Positions 8,667-16,460 of a stretch of 64,000 bases of DNA are shown in pieces. Origin of the DNA: Caulobacteraceae bacterium. GTDB taxonomy: Bacteria; Pseudomonadota; Alphaproteobacteria; Caulobacterales; Caulobacteraceae. The number at the start of each line of letters is the position of its first letter. The stretch's first letter is position 1. Below the pieces are notes generated by a model. The model saw only the letters and a program-made list of their open reading frames with translations. It ran no database searches and was not told where the DNA came from. The stretch lies in contig CANJME010000002.1 of NCBI GenBank assembly GCA_947475875.1, forward strand, positions 62,001-126,000, given 5' to 3'. Position numbers and translations under genes: made by a program.

Positions 8667-9044
8667 CTAGAGGGCGCCCGCCAGGAACGCGCAGGCGTAG
8701 GACACCACAAGCGCAACCCCGACAAGGATGGCGAAATACTTGAAGCCGACCTTCCTGCCGGAGCGCCTGACAAATCCAAAGTACAGCACAAGCCAGACGA
8801 GGCCGGGGTACATCAGGCTGGCCCCAATGAGCTGACCCTGTACGAAGCCCTGCGCCTGCCCTTGCTGCATGGCGGTTTCGAGTGTGTCTGGCGCCCCGGG
8901 CGGAGGCGCTGGCAGCACATCAACGGTCAGTCCAGCGCAAGCCGCCGCGACCGCCACGATAATAATGGAAACAATCAACGGCGCGCGCGTCGATTTCACC
9001 GGCTTGCTTTCAGCCACCTGCGACTGAGGTTCGGAACTGGTCAT
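8667..9044 (-). CDS. hypothetical membrane protein with two transmembrane segments
   Basis: A 125-residue protein starting at ATG 9044, after a G-rich ribosome binding site. The N-terminal tail is polar (MTSSEPQSQVAESKPVKSTR), then comes a first hydrophobic helix (APLIVSIIIVAVAAACAGL, about 21-40), a proline/glutamine-rich loop, a hydrophobic stretch around LMYPGLVWLVLYFGF and a last one (YFAILVGVALVVSYACAFLAGAL). It may therefore span the membrane three times. I do not recognise the family. It is convergent with DUF3126 and lies downstream of phoH on the same strand. Confidence 0.65.
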   Translation of the reverse strand: MTSSEPQSQVAESKPVKSTRAPLIVSIIIVAVAAACAGLTVDVLPAPPPGAPDTLETAMQQGQAQGFVQGQLIGASLMYPGLVWLVLYFGFVRRSGRKVGFKYFAILVGVALVVSYACAFLAGAL

Positions 9045-9102
9045 GAACTGGCCCCCCAAATTCAAGAGAACAATACACGAACAGGTTGAGGACGCAAGCC
9101 GC

Positions 9103-9876
9103 CTAGAGCACCCCCAGCATCTCCGCGACCAGCGGGTGGCGCACGATGTCCCGCTCGGCCAGGCGCACCACGGCGACATTGCCGAGGGCTTCGAACCGGT
9201 CGGCGACGTCGCTGAGGCCTGAAATCCCCGGCAGCAGGTCCGACTGGTGCGGATCGCCCGTCACCACCATGGTTGAGTTCCAGCCCAGGCGCGTCAACAG
9301 CATCTTCAGCTGCACATAGGTGCAGTTCTGGGCTTCATCGATGACCACGAAGGCGTTGTTGAGGGTGCGGCCGCGCATGTAGCCCACCGGGGCGATCTCG
9401 ATGGCGCCCTCGCTGATCAGGGCCCGCACGCGCTTCATGGAAAGGCGGTCGGACAGGGCGTCGTAGAGCGGCCGCAAATAGGGGGCGAGCTTGTCTTCCA
9501 TGTCGCCGGGCAGAAAGCCGATGGATTCTCCCGCCTCGACCGCCGGGCGGGACAGCACGATCCGGCCGACCTTGCCGGCCTCGAGCGCCTCTACGGCTTT
9601 GGCGATGGCCAGATAGGTCTTGCCGGTGCCGGCGGGGCCGAGCGCCAGCACCAGGCTCTTTTCCTCCATGGCGGTCAGCAGCTGTTTCTGGCCGTCGGAT
9701 TTCGGCTTGATGGTTTTCAAATAGGCCTGGTCGCGCCCATCGTCGTTCGAACCCAACGGCGACCAGCCGCCGGCGGTCGGCAGGCGGCGAATTTTCGAGT
9801 CCTCATGCCGGGCGTCATAGCGGGGGGCGTCATAGGCGCCTTCCCGAACGATCCGCTTCACCGCGCGCTTGGTCAT
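9103..9876 (-). CDS. phoH: PhoH family protein (short form)
   Basis: A 257-residue PhoH-type P-loop ATPase, linked in other bacteria to RNA metabolism and stress. It has Walker A GPAGTGKT at 80-87, the PhoH stretch RPAVEAGESIGFLPGDMEDKLAPYLRPL from 110 on, Walker B VVIDEAQN at 177-184, and sensor-like TGDPHQSDLL. It lacks the N-terminal KH-like extension of the long form usually found beside ybeY. The 5' leader contains a minus-strand intrinsic terminator 24 bases before the start (see 9899-9930), suggesting attenuation. It is divergent from the carbonic anhydrase gene. Confidence 0.9.
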   Translation of the reverse strand: MTKRAVKRIVREGAYDAPRYDARHEDSKIRRLPTAGGWSPLGSNDDGRDQAYLKTIKPKSDGQKQLLTAMEEKSLVLALGPAGTGKTYLAIAKAVEALEAGKVGRIVLSRPAVEAGESIGFLPGDMEDKLAPYLRPLYDALSDRLSMKRVRALISEGAIEIAPVGYMRGRTLNNAFVVIDEAQNCTYVQLKMLLTRLGWNSTMVVTGDPHQSDLLPGISGLSDVADRFEALGNVAVVRLAERDIVRHPLVAEMLGVL

Positions 9877-9898
9877 GATGGTGCTCCATGCTGGACAA

Positions 9899-9930
9899 GA
9901 AAAAAGGGCGCGTCCGCAATGGACCGCCCC
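9899..9930 (-). terminator. intrinsic terminator inside the phoH 5' leader
   Basis: Read on the minus strand, GGGCGGTCC and GGACGCGCCC pair around ATTGC (nine base pairs with one bulged G), directly followed by six T. It lies between the expected phoH promoter region and the phoH start, so it either attenuates phoH or ends a short RNA made from 9900-10130. Confidence 0.6.
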
Positions 9931-10120
9931 GTGGGTAAACCGATGCTGGAAGTGGCGCGCCTGAAGCCCGGCGGCTCCGTGGGTCCTTGGGGTGACGGTC
10001 GAAAGGACCGCCGGGACACGCTACGCGACACTCAAATCTCCCGTTCAAGGAGGGGAGCGGTCCGCCCGGCCAGGGCCTTTCGAATCGCTCGTCTCGTGTG
10101 ATGCTAGACTTGCACACCAG
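9931..10120 (-). other. structured non-coding leader or small RNA candidate upstream of phoH
   Basis: This stretch has no convincing reading frame on either strand. On the minus strand it holds a hairpin (GGTCCTT at 10009-10003 pairing with AAGGACC at 9988-9982) and a segment (GGACCGCTCCCC, 10063-10052) complementary to the 5' arm of the terminator at 9930-9921. The two pairings are mutually exclusive, as in an attenuator. Neither a known RNA family nor a ligand is recognised. Confidence 0.35.
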
Positions 10121-10165
10121 TTGTTAAGCAAGCTCAAACGTCGCGTTCACAAAAGGGTTTTCAAA

Positions 10166-10696
10166 ATGGCCATTTACGACCTCGGCCCCAAACGCCCGAT
10201 CCTGCCGCCGGAGGGTCAATACTGGATCGCGCCGAGCGCCGAGGTGATGGGCGCGGTGGAGCTGAAAACCAATGCCAGCATATGGTGGGGCGCGGTGCTG
10301 CGGGGCGACAACGACCTGATTACCGTGGGCGAAAACTCCAACGTCCAGGACGGCAGCGTCCTGCACACCGACGATGGCACGCCCCTCGACATCGGCCCCA
10401 ACGTGACCATCGGCCACATGGTGATGCTGCACGGCTGCACGATCGGGGCCGGGAGCCTGATCGGCATCGGTTCAATCATCCTGGGGCGGGCCAGGATCGG
10501 CAAGGGCTCGATCGTCGGCGCCAACACCCTGATCACCGAGGGCAAGGAATTCCCCGACGGCGTCATGGTCATGGGCTCGCCCGGCAAGGTGGTGAAGGAA
10601 CTGACCCCCGAACAGTCCGCCGCCCTGGCGCACAGCGCCGACCACTATGTCGCCAACTGGCAGCGCTATGTCCGCGATCTGAAGCGGAGAGACTGA
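10166..10696 (+). CDS. gamma-carbonic anhydrase family protein
   Basis: A 176-residue left-handed beta-helix trimer subunit of the gamma-carbonic anhydrase/YrdA group. The repeating hexapeptide pattern runs from IAPSAEVMG to [11 protein letters not shown]. The three metal ligands are His67 (SVLHTDDG), His84 and His89 ([13 protein letters not shown]), with the five-residue spacing seen in Methanosarcina Cam. The start at 10166 (MAIYDLG) matches the family; an upstream in-frame extension has no conserved content. Many bacterial members have weak or no carbonic anhydrase activity, so the substrate is uncertain. It is divergent from phoH. Confidence 0.88.
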   Translation: MAIYDLGPKRPILPPEGQYWIAPSAEVMGAVELKTNASIWWGAVLRGDNDLITVGENSNVQDGSVLHTDDGTPLDIGPNVTIGHMVMLHGCTIGAGSLIGIGSIILGRARIGKGSIVGANTLITEGKEFPDGVMVMGSPGKVVKELTPEQSAALAHSADHYVANWQRYVRDLKRRD

Positions 10697-10866
10697 GCCA
10701 CACAAAAATGTGAACACCGTCAAGATTGCGGGCGCGAACCTCGCAAACTCCCTAAAAACGTCTATATTTAAACCCGAACTCGCGGTGACACAGCCGTTGA
10801 ACCGCGCCCGTGACTTGTGTATGGCCGCTCGCCCATCGGGCGGACCCCTTTCGAAAGTCGAGTGAC

Positions 10867-11223
10867 ATGCTGCTGACCATGATGAAGGCCAAGCTCCATC
10901 GCGCCACCGTCACCCAGGCGGACCTCGACTATGAGGGCTCCATCGCCATTGACCGCGACCTGCTGGATGCGTCCACCATCCTGCCGCATGAGCAGGTGGA
11001 TGTGCTGAACATCACCACCGGCGCCCGTTTCACCACCTACGCCATCGAGGCCCCGCGCGGCTCGCGTGTGATCGGTGTCAATGGCGCCGCCGCCCGGCTG
11101 GTGCAGAGAGGCGACAAGGTCATCGTCGTCACCTATTGTCAGATCGAGGCCGAACAAGCGCGAAACTACAACCCGACGGTGGTGTTGCTCGATGATGACA
11201 ATGAGATCAAACGCGCCGCTTAA
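10867..11223 (+). CDS. panD: aspartate 1-decarboxylase precursor
   Basis: PanD decarboxylates L-aspartate to beta-alanine for pantothenate and coenzyme A. It is a pyruvoyl enzyme made by self-cleavage between Gly24 and Ser25 of the precursor; here the sequence DYEGSIAID places those residues at exactly 24 and 25 when the ATG at 10867 is the start, which supports that start. The chain is 118 residues, with [12 protein letters not shown] at the N-terminus and [23 protein letters not shown] in the middle. Its 3' end overlaps the next gene by 23 bases. No panB or panC is nearby. Confidence 0.95.
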   Translation: MLLTMMKAKLHRATVTQADLDYEGSIAIDRDLLDASTILPHEQVDVLNITTGARFTTYAIEAPRGSRVIGVNGAAARLVQRGDKVIVVTYCQIEAEQARNYNPTVVLLDDDNEIKRAA

Positions 11224-11647
11224 GGCCGCCGTAATCCTGGTCTGCGGCGTGGCCCTGGCTTCCTGCGCGCCCAAGCCGCCCAGCGGCGTCAACGAAGAAG
11301 CCCTCTGGAACGCGCTCGGTGACGCGGTGGGCGATCCTAACACCTGTGTCGTGCTGGCCCAGGCCAAGACCGGCAAAGTCATCTGGAAATACCAGGCGCT
11401 GAACGAGTGCGGCCGGGATTTGCCCACCTGCAGCACGGCTGGGAACCGTACGGCCATCGACCTGGCCAAGCTGGTGGCCGGCAACGGCGCAAGCGTGACC
11501 GAGGGCTGCTCGAACGTCAGCTGGGCTGCGGGGCCCACGCCCCGGACTGGCGTCGTCTATTCGGCGGTCATGCAGGGCGGCCGGGCTTTGCCCGGCATGA
11601 TCATCGCCGACAAGCTGGAAAACGTCTTCAAGGCGACGGGATTCTAG
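11201..11647 (+). CDS. hypothetical lipoprotein overlapping panD
   Basis: A 148-residue protein starting at ATG 11201 inside the end of panD. The N-terminus ([22 protein letters not shown]) is a lipoprotein signal with lipobox LASC and acceptor Cys22. The mature part has three further Cys ([21 protein letters not shown]) likely paired by disulfides in the periplasm. I do not recognise the family. The 23-base overlap suggests translational coupling to panD, although no functional link is obvious. It converges on the SIMPL gene, with the palindromic repeat 11651-11707 between them. Confidence 0.75.
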   Translation: MRSNAPLKAAVILVCGVALASCAPKPPSGVNEEALWNALGDAVGDPNTCVVLAQAKTGKVIWKYQALNECGRDLPTCSTAGNRTAIDLAKLVAGNGASVTEGCSNVSWAAGPTPRTGVVYSAVMQGGRALPGMIIADKLENVFKATGF

Positions 11648-11650
11648 CTT

Positions 11651-11707
11651 TTTGCTTTGACGCGCATTTATTGCGGAAACCGGTTTCAATTTTTCGGAAT
11701 GCGCTCT
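11651..11707. repeat. second copy of the AAACCGGTTT palindromic intergenic repeat
   Basis: Shares the core GAAACCGGTTTC and the right end TTTTTCGGAATGCGCTC with the copy at 6274-6327; the outer inverted repeat is shorter here (GCGCATT 11662-11668, AATGCGC 11698-11704). It fills the gap between two converging genes and overlaps the SIMPL stop region, where it may act as a bidirectional terminator. Confidence 0.7.
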
Positions 11708-12437
11708 AGCGCGGCGCCAGCTCATAGACGCCGTTGACGTCGATCCGCACGCTCAGCTCACCACCGGAAATCGAGGTGTCGGCCTTTTCGGCACGCGCCA
11801 TGGCGAGCATCGGCACGGGCTGCGGGGGTGAATAACCGCCACCTTCCGACAGGTTGACCAGGCGCAAAACCCGATGGCCGGTCGCTGTCGCATAGAGATC
11901 GACCTTGGCGCGCAGGGCTTGCACGGCTTCGCGCCGCGCGGCGTCCTCGGCGGCCCTTGGATCCTTCAAACCGAAGCTGATGCCGTTGATCTGGTTGGAG
12001 CCGGCGCTGACTACCGCATCGATCGCCACACCCAGTTTGGAAACATCCATCACCCGGATCGTCAGCTGGTTCTGGGCCTGATAGCCGCGCAACAGCGGCG
12101 GCTGGTTCTCGCGATAATCATACTGCGGAGACAGGTTCAGGCTTGAGGTCTGGATATCCCGCGCGGCGATACCCTGGCGGGTGAGGGCGCTCATCACCTG
12201 GCTCATACGTGTCGCGTTTTGCTGCATGGCCTCGACCGCCGTCGTGGCCTGGGTGGTCACGCCCACATTGATCGTCGCCATGTCCGGCGCGATGCGGGTT
12301 TCGCCATAGGCCGAAAGGCTCAGGGTCGTGGCCCTGAACATGGCGTCAGCGCCGGTCGACGGCGCCTGGGCATGGGCGGATAGCGCGCCGGCGGACAGCA
12401 TGGCGGCGAGCGCGGCGGCGCGGATCAGGGTCTTCAT
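11706..12437 (-). CDS. exported SIMPL (DUF541/YggE-like) domain protein
   Basis: A 243-residue protein with a signal peptide cleaved after AHA (residue 23), then one SIMPL domain. Diagnostic stretches are LSLSAYGETRIAPDMATINVGV near the start, IQTSSLNLSPQYDY, VDAVVSAGSNQINGISFGLKDP and the closing LSVRIDVNGVYEL. YggE-like proteins are periplasmic and are reported to lower oxidative stress, but no reaction is known. The ATG at 12437 is preceded by GGAGACCTCTCG. It follows the SGNH hydrolase gene on the same strand after 73 bases. Confidence 0.87.
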   Translation of the reverse strand: MKTLIRAAALAAMLSAGALSAHAQAPSTGADAMFRATTLSLSAYGETRIAPDMATINVGVTTQATTAVEAMQQNATRMSQVMSALTRQGIAARDIQTSSLNLSPQYDYRENQPPLLRGYQAQNQLTIRVMDVSKLGVAIDAVVSAGSNQINGISFGLKDPRAAEDAARREAVQALRAKVDLYATATGHRVLRLVNLSEGGGYSPPQPVPMLAMARAEKADTSISGGELSVRIDVNGVYELAPR

Positions 12438-12510
12438 CGAGAGGTCTCCAGGAGGCTACGGCGAGAGTAACGCACGAGACGCTATAAAAGCCTCCATGAA
12501 CCGTGGCTGA

Positions 12511-13422
12511 TCAAGCCTTACGCAGCAACTCCTTCACCTTGTCGCGGATCGCGTCCGCCCAGATGCCGTAGCCTTTCAAGGTTGGATGCAGGCCATCGGC
12601 CATGATTTCGGTGGTCAGGGTCCCATCGGCGGTGAGGAACTTGTCGCCGATGTCCATGTAGGTGACGTTCGCTTGGTCGGCCACGTGGCTCAGGTGATAG
12701 TTCAGCTCACGGATTTGGGCCCGGAACGGATTGTCCGCCGCCATCCCGCGCGGGAAGACGCCAAGGACCAGCACCCTGGCCTGCGGCTGCTGTTTGCGAA
12801 ACTCGCGGATGATCATCGCATCGCCAGCCGCGATTTCGGCCGGCGAGTTGCGGTTGATGTTGTTGGTGCCCAGCATGAAGACGATGACCTTGGTCTTGAA
12901 GCCCGAGAGCTCGCCGTTCTGCATGCGCCAGAGCACGCCCTGGGTCGTGTCGCCGGCGATGCCGAAATTCGCGGCCTTGAGGGGGACGAAGGTCTTGTCC
13001 CACTCCGGTTTGCCGCGGTTGGTCATCTGCCACCAGTCGGTGATGGAATCGCCGACGAACAGCACATCGAACCTGGTCTTCTGGGCGATCAGCAGGAAGC
13101 ATTTGTGCCGCCCGTCGTCGCGCGCACGTGGCTCGGTGGCGGGCGTGGCCGGAGGGGCAGGGCCTCTGGCCGGGGCTGCTACTCCCGGAGCGGCCGGACC
13201 TCTCGCGGGCGCTCCGGCCGCGGCCGGTCCCCGGGCGGCTCCGGGGGCTCCTGGCGCGCCCGGCGGCGGGCCGCCCCGCCCGGCGACCAGCGTGGCGCAG
13301 GACTCTAGCGTCGGTGGCGCCGCGGGCGCCGCCGGGTTGGGCCCGGCCGGCGGCTGGGCAAGCGCTGCGGCGTTGACGGCCACCAGGGCCAGGGTGGTCA
13401 TCAGCCCGAATGTCTTGCGCAT
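12511..13422 (-). CDS. exported SGNH/GDSL hydrolase with a low-complexity linker
   Basis: A 303-residue protein: signal peptide (1-22), a linker of about 75 residues made of Ala, Gly, Pro and Arg with three ARGPA repeats (63, 73, 86), then an SGNH hydrolase domain. The domain has nucleophile Ser126 in VGDSITDWW, block II NFGIAGDTT (Gly154), block III GTNN (185-188), and Asp276/His279 in DGLHP. It most resembles the platelet-activating-factor acetylhydrolase-like GDSL group. The linker probably spans periplasm or cell-wall layers. Substrate (acetyl ester of lipid or glycan) is unknown. Confidence 0.87.
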   Translation of the reverse strand: MRKTFGLMTTLALVAVNAAALAQPPAGPNPAAPAAPPTLESCATLVAGRGGPPPGAPGAPGAARGPAAAGAPARGPAAPGVAAPARGPAPPATPATEPRARDDGRHKCFLLIAQKTRFDVLFVGDSITDWWQMTNRGKPEWDKTFVPLKAANFGIAGDTTQGVLWRMQNGELSGFKTKVIVFMLGTNNINRNSPAEIAAGDAMIIREFRKQQPQARVLVLGVFPRGMAADNPFRAQIRELNYHLSHVADQANVTYMDIGDKFLTADGTLTTEIMADGLHPTLKGYGIWADAIRDKVKELLRKA

Positions 13423-13547
13423 GGCGAAAGCTCCCCCGTCTATCGCTGCTAGTCCGAACGCGAGATTGGACTCAGAACCGTCGTGCGGTCAATTCAGCGG
13501 TCCCTCGGCTAGGCCGGGCGCGGCGCCCATGCTAACCCGGGGTTCGC

Positions 13548-13623
13548 AGGCCCGTAGCTCAATGGTTAGAGCCGACCGCTCATAACGGTCTGGTTGTAGG
13601 TTCGAGTCCTACCGGGCCTACCA
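13548..13623 (+). tRNA. tRNA with CAU anticodon, probably tRNA-Ile2 (lysidine-modified)
   Basis: 76 bases including the encoded CCA. Acceptor stem AGGCCCG pairs with CGGGCCT, the D stem is GCTC/GAGC, the anticodon stem GACCG/CGGTC with loop CTCATAA (anticodon CAU), T stem GTAGG/CCTAC with loop TTCGAGT. The A1-U72 end and the body resemble alphaproteobacterial tRNA-Ile2 more than elongator tRNA-Met, but sequence alone does not fully decide. Confidence 0.93.
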
Positions 13624-13794
13624 CGCCTCGCCCCCACGGGCTTCGCGTGGCGCGGCCAGTGAAGAACCCCCGGGCGAAAATGCGGCGAAAACGGACAGTC
13701 TCACAATTCCTTTGATCCTAGTCATGGCGCCAAACGTACTAGTCCGGCGTTGAAACGGCGCGCGTTCTCCCAACCCGTCCAAGGATCGATTCCC

Positions 13795-14328
13795 ATGCAA
13801 GGCCGCCAGGTTCCCGATGTCATCTTCAAAACCCGTGTCCGAGACGAGAGCATCGGGGGTGACAACCCCTATCGCTGGCAGGACTTGCGCAGCCAGGACG
13901 TGTTCAAGGGCCGGCGGGTGGCGGTCTTCGGCCTGCCGGGCGCGTTCACGCCCACCTGCAGCAATGAGCAATGTCCCGCCTTCGATCGTCTCTACGACGA
14001 CCTGCGCGCCCAGGGGATCGACGAGGTTTACTGCGTTACGGTCAACGACGCCTTCGTCATCCACAACTGGAAGAAACACCTGGGCGTCAAGAACATCCAG
14101 TTTCTGCCCGACGGGTCGGGCCAGTTCACCCGCCGGATGGGCATGCTGATCAACAAGGACCACCTCGGCTTCGGCTATCGCAGCTGGCGCTACGCCATGG
14201 TGGTGCGCGACGGCGTCATTGAAAAATGGTTCGAAGAGCCGGGGATCAACGACGATGGAACCGACGCCGATCCCTATACGGTGACCTCGCCCGAAGTCAT
14301 GCTGGATTGGCTGCGCGGCCGGGACTGA
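13795..14328 (+). CDS. peroxiredoxin, Prx5/AhpE-like
   Basis: A 177-residue cytosolic thiol peroxidase. The peroxidatic Cys55 lies in GLPGAFTPTCS, the Prx5-type active site, and Cys60 follows in NEQCPAF where most Prx5 proteins have a histidine-rich motif. Other features are CVTVNDAFVIHNWKK, FLPDGSGQFTRRMGM and the C-terminal YTVTSPEVMLDWL. The start at 13795 (MQGRQVPDV) has AAGGA nine bases upstream; the open frame above it is not conserved. It would reduce peroxides with electrons from glutaredoxin or thioredoxin, no partner gene being adjacent. Confidence 0.88.
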   Translation: MQGRQVPDVIFKTRVRDESIGGDNPYRWQDLRSQDVFKGRRVAVFGLPGAFTPTCSNEQCPAFDRLYDDLRAQGIDEVYCVTVNDAFVIHNWKKHLGVKNIQFLPDGSGQFTRRMGMLINKDHLGFGYRSWRYAMVVRDGVIEKWFEEPGINDDGTDADPYTVTSPEVMLDWLRGRD

Positions 14329-14394
14329 CGTCATGGGCGTTTGGCCAGCGGCTTGCATCTGACCCTCCCGAAGTAACCATTTCGGGACGCGAAC

Positions 14395-15534
14395 ATGTCT
14401 GAAGCCCCGACTGTGACGGTGGAAATCCTCTCTCCCGGCGATCTTGCGCCGGTGGATATAGCCGCTTGGGAGCGCCTGCAGACCGAGACCGTGGAATTTT
14501 CTAACCCTTTGTTGGGGCGTCGCTTTTCGCAGGTCGTGGCTGCCGTCCGAGACGACGTACGGGTCGCGGTCTATCGCCGGAATGGCCAGGCTGTCGGCTT
14601 CCTGCCGTTCCACAAACGCCCGGGCGGCCTCGCCCGGCCGGTGGGCGCCCCATTTTCGGACTATCAGGCGCTTGTCTCGAATGGGCACATCGGAATCCCG
14701 GGCCGGGAGGCCCTCGCCCTGGCCGGCATTCGCGCTTTCCGGGCTAATGGCCTCGTTGACCCGTTCGGCCAGTTTGACACCCGCGGCTTCGACGAGGTCG
14801 AAGCCTTCGTGCTGGAGCCCGGCGCATCGGGCGAGGCCTATCTGGAGGTCCTGCGCGTCGACAGCCCCAAGCGGTTCAAGAATCTGCGCCGTCTTGAACA
14901 CCGGCTAGAGCGTGACTTCGGTGAGATACGCTTTGTCGCCAATGACCGCTCGCAGGCCTCTTTCGACCTGGTGTTGTGGTGGAAGAGCGCCCAGTTCCGC
15001 CGCACCGGCCTGCAGGATGTGCTGGGCCCGCAGTGGGTCACGCAACTGATGCGCAATCTCTTTGCGCTCGAGAGCGGGCCCATGACAGGCAACCTCGCCA
15101 GTCTCTATGCGGGCCAGACCCTCGTCGCCGCCCACTTCGGCATCCGTCAGGGTGAGACGTTCCATCCGTGGCTCGCCTCCGCTAATCCGGCCCTGGCCGA
15201 ACAGTCGCCGGGCCAGATCTTTCTGGTCAACGCCATCCGGGCTATGCCGCAGGACGGCATTGCCATTTACGACCTCGCCAGCGGCCATGATCACTACAAG
15301 CGCCCGTTCGGCCCGCGCGTGAAGATCGTCAAATCCGGCCTCGTCACCGCCGGCGCCGGGCGCAGCTTCCTGCCCGCCGCGCCCGCGCCGGTGCGCAAGG
15401 TCATGCGCCGCCTCGATCATATCGCCACGCTCAACCCCACCCTGGCCGGCAGGGCGAGGGGACTTGCCGAGGCGGCCGTGGCCATCTCCCGCCGCGGGCT
15501 TGGCAACGCTTCGTCAAGTGAGGGTGTGGCATAG
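14395..15534 (+). CDS. GNAT-type acyltransferase (CelD/BcsL- or FemAB-like)
   Basis: A 379-residue cytosolic protein with the two-lobed GNAT architecture of the CelD/BcsL group. The N-terminal lobe has RRFSQVVAAVRDDVRVAVYRRNGQAVGFLPF and APFSDYQALV; the C-terminal lobe has LVLWWKSAQFRRTG, ASLYAGQTLVAAHFGIRQGETFHPWLASANP, SPGQIFLVNAI and IYDLASGHDHYKRPFGP. In Caulobacter a protein of this group (HfsK) modifies holdfast polysaccharide, which makes acyl transfer onto a glycan plausible here, but orthology is not shown. Eight bases separate its stop from the next gene, a glycosyltransferase, so the two are probably one operon. Confidence 0.8.
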   Translation: MSEAPTVTVEILSPGDLAPVDIAAWERLQTETVEFSNPLLGRRFSQVVAAVRDDVRVAVYRRNGQAVGFLPFHKRPGGLARPVGAPFSDYQALVSNGHIGIPGREALALAGIRAFRANGLVDPFGQFDTRGFDEVEAFVLEPGASGEAYLEVLRVDSPKRFKNLRRLEHRLERDFGEIRFVANDRSQASFDLVLWWKSAQFRRTGLQDVLGPQWVTQLMRNLFALESGPMTGNLASLYAGQTLVAAHFGIRQGETFHPWLASANPALAEQSPGQIFLVNAIRAMPQDGIAIYDLASGHDHYKRPFGPRVKIVKSGLVTAGAGRSFLPAAPAPVRKVMRRLDHIATLNPTLAGRARGLAEAAVAISRRGLGNASSSEGVA

Positions 15535-15542
15535 GCTTTTAG

Positions 15543-16460
15543 ATGGAACCCGAAATCTCCATCGTTATCCCGACCCAGCGCCGTCCCGAGCCCCTGGCGC
15601 GCGCCATGCGATCGGCCTTCGCCCAGACCGGCGTCGAAACCCGCCTGATCGAACTGGTGGTGGTCGATAACGACCAGATCCCGTCCGCCCGTGAGGCTGT
15701 CAATGCCTTGGCCACTGAGGCGCCGTTCCCCGTCGTCTATGTGCACGAGCCACGCGCCGGCGTTGCCTATGCCCGCAACGCCGCCCTCGCCCGTTGCCAG
15801 GGCCGGTTCATCGCCTTCCTGGACGACGACGAAGAGGCCCCGCCTGCGTGGCTGGCGGCTCTGACCGCCGCCATGGCCCGTTTCAAGGCCGACGTGGTGT
15901 TTGGCGCCGTGAAGGCCCGCGCGCCGGAAACCGTCCGGCAGCACCGCGACTATCTGGAGAAGTTCTTCTCCCGCAACGGCCCGACAGAGGCCAGCGTGAT
16001 CGAGGATTACTACGGCTGCGGCGCGAGCCTGATCCGCCGCGCCTCCCTGCCCGACCCTGTCGCGCCCTTCAGCATGGAGCGCAATTTCATCGGCGGCGAG
16101 GACGACATGCTGTTCGGCCAGATGCAGAAGGCCGGCGCGGTCTTCGCCTGGTCGCCTGAGGCCTGGGTCTGGGAGGACCCGGCGCCCTCGCGCCTGTCGC
16201 TGCGCTACACCATCGCGCGGGCCTTCGCCTACGGCCAGGGGCCCAGTGAGCACTGCGCGGTGACCCGCAACTATCTGGGCATCGCCCGCTGGATGGCGGT
16301 CGGCCTGGTTCAGGGCGTGGTGTTCAGCCTGATCGCCGCCGCCAAGTGGCTGGTCCGCGCCCCCGACCGGGCCGAAGCGCTCGACCGCGCCGCCCGCGGC
16401 TTTGGCAAGACCTTCTGGGGCAAGCCTTTCAAGATCGAGTTCTACGGGCGGACGGCATGA
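15543..16460 (+). CDS. family 2 glycosyltransferase
   Basis: A 305-residue GT-A fold glycosyltransferase. The N-terminus EISIVIPTQRRPEPLARAMRSAF, the region EPRAGVAYARNAAL, and the metal-binding FIAFLDDDEEAP (Asp-rich DxD) are typical of GT2. GGEDDMLFGQM carries the expected ED acceptor-side motif. A hydrophobic stretch near GLVQGVVFSLIAAAKWL (about 260-277) may attach it to the inner membrane. Its stop overlaps the start of the next gene by four bases (ATGA). Donor and acceptor sugars are not predictable. Confidence 0.85.
   Translation: MEPEISIVIPTQRRPEPLARAMRSAFAQTGVETRLIELVVVDNDQIPSAREAVNALATEAPFPVVYVHEPRAGVAYARNAALARCQGRFIAFLDDDEEAPPAWLAALTAAMARFKADVVFGAVKARAPETVRQHRDYLEKFFSRNGPTEASVIEDYYGCGASLIRRASLPDPVAPFSMERNFIGGEDDMLFGQMQKAGAVFAWSPEAWVWEDPAPSRLSLRYTIARAFAYGQGPSEHCAVTRNYLGIARWMAVGLVQGVVFSLIAAAKWLVRAPDRAEALDRAARGFGKTFWGKPFKIEFYGRTA

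Noticed and set aside
13618-14901. 427-codon minus-strand frame antisense to the peroxiredoxin and acyltransferase
   Set aside because: The plus-strand genes have clear motifs; this frame has none.
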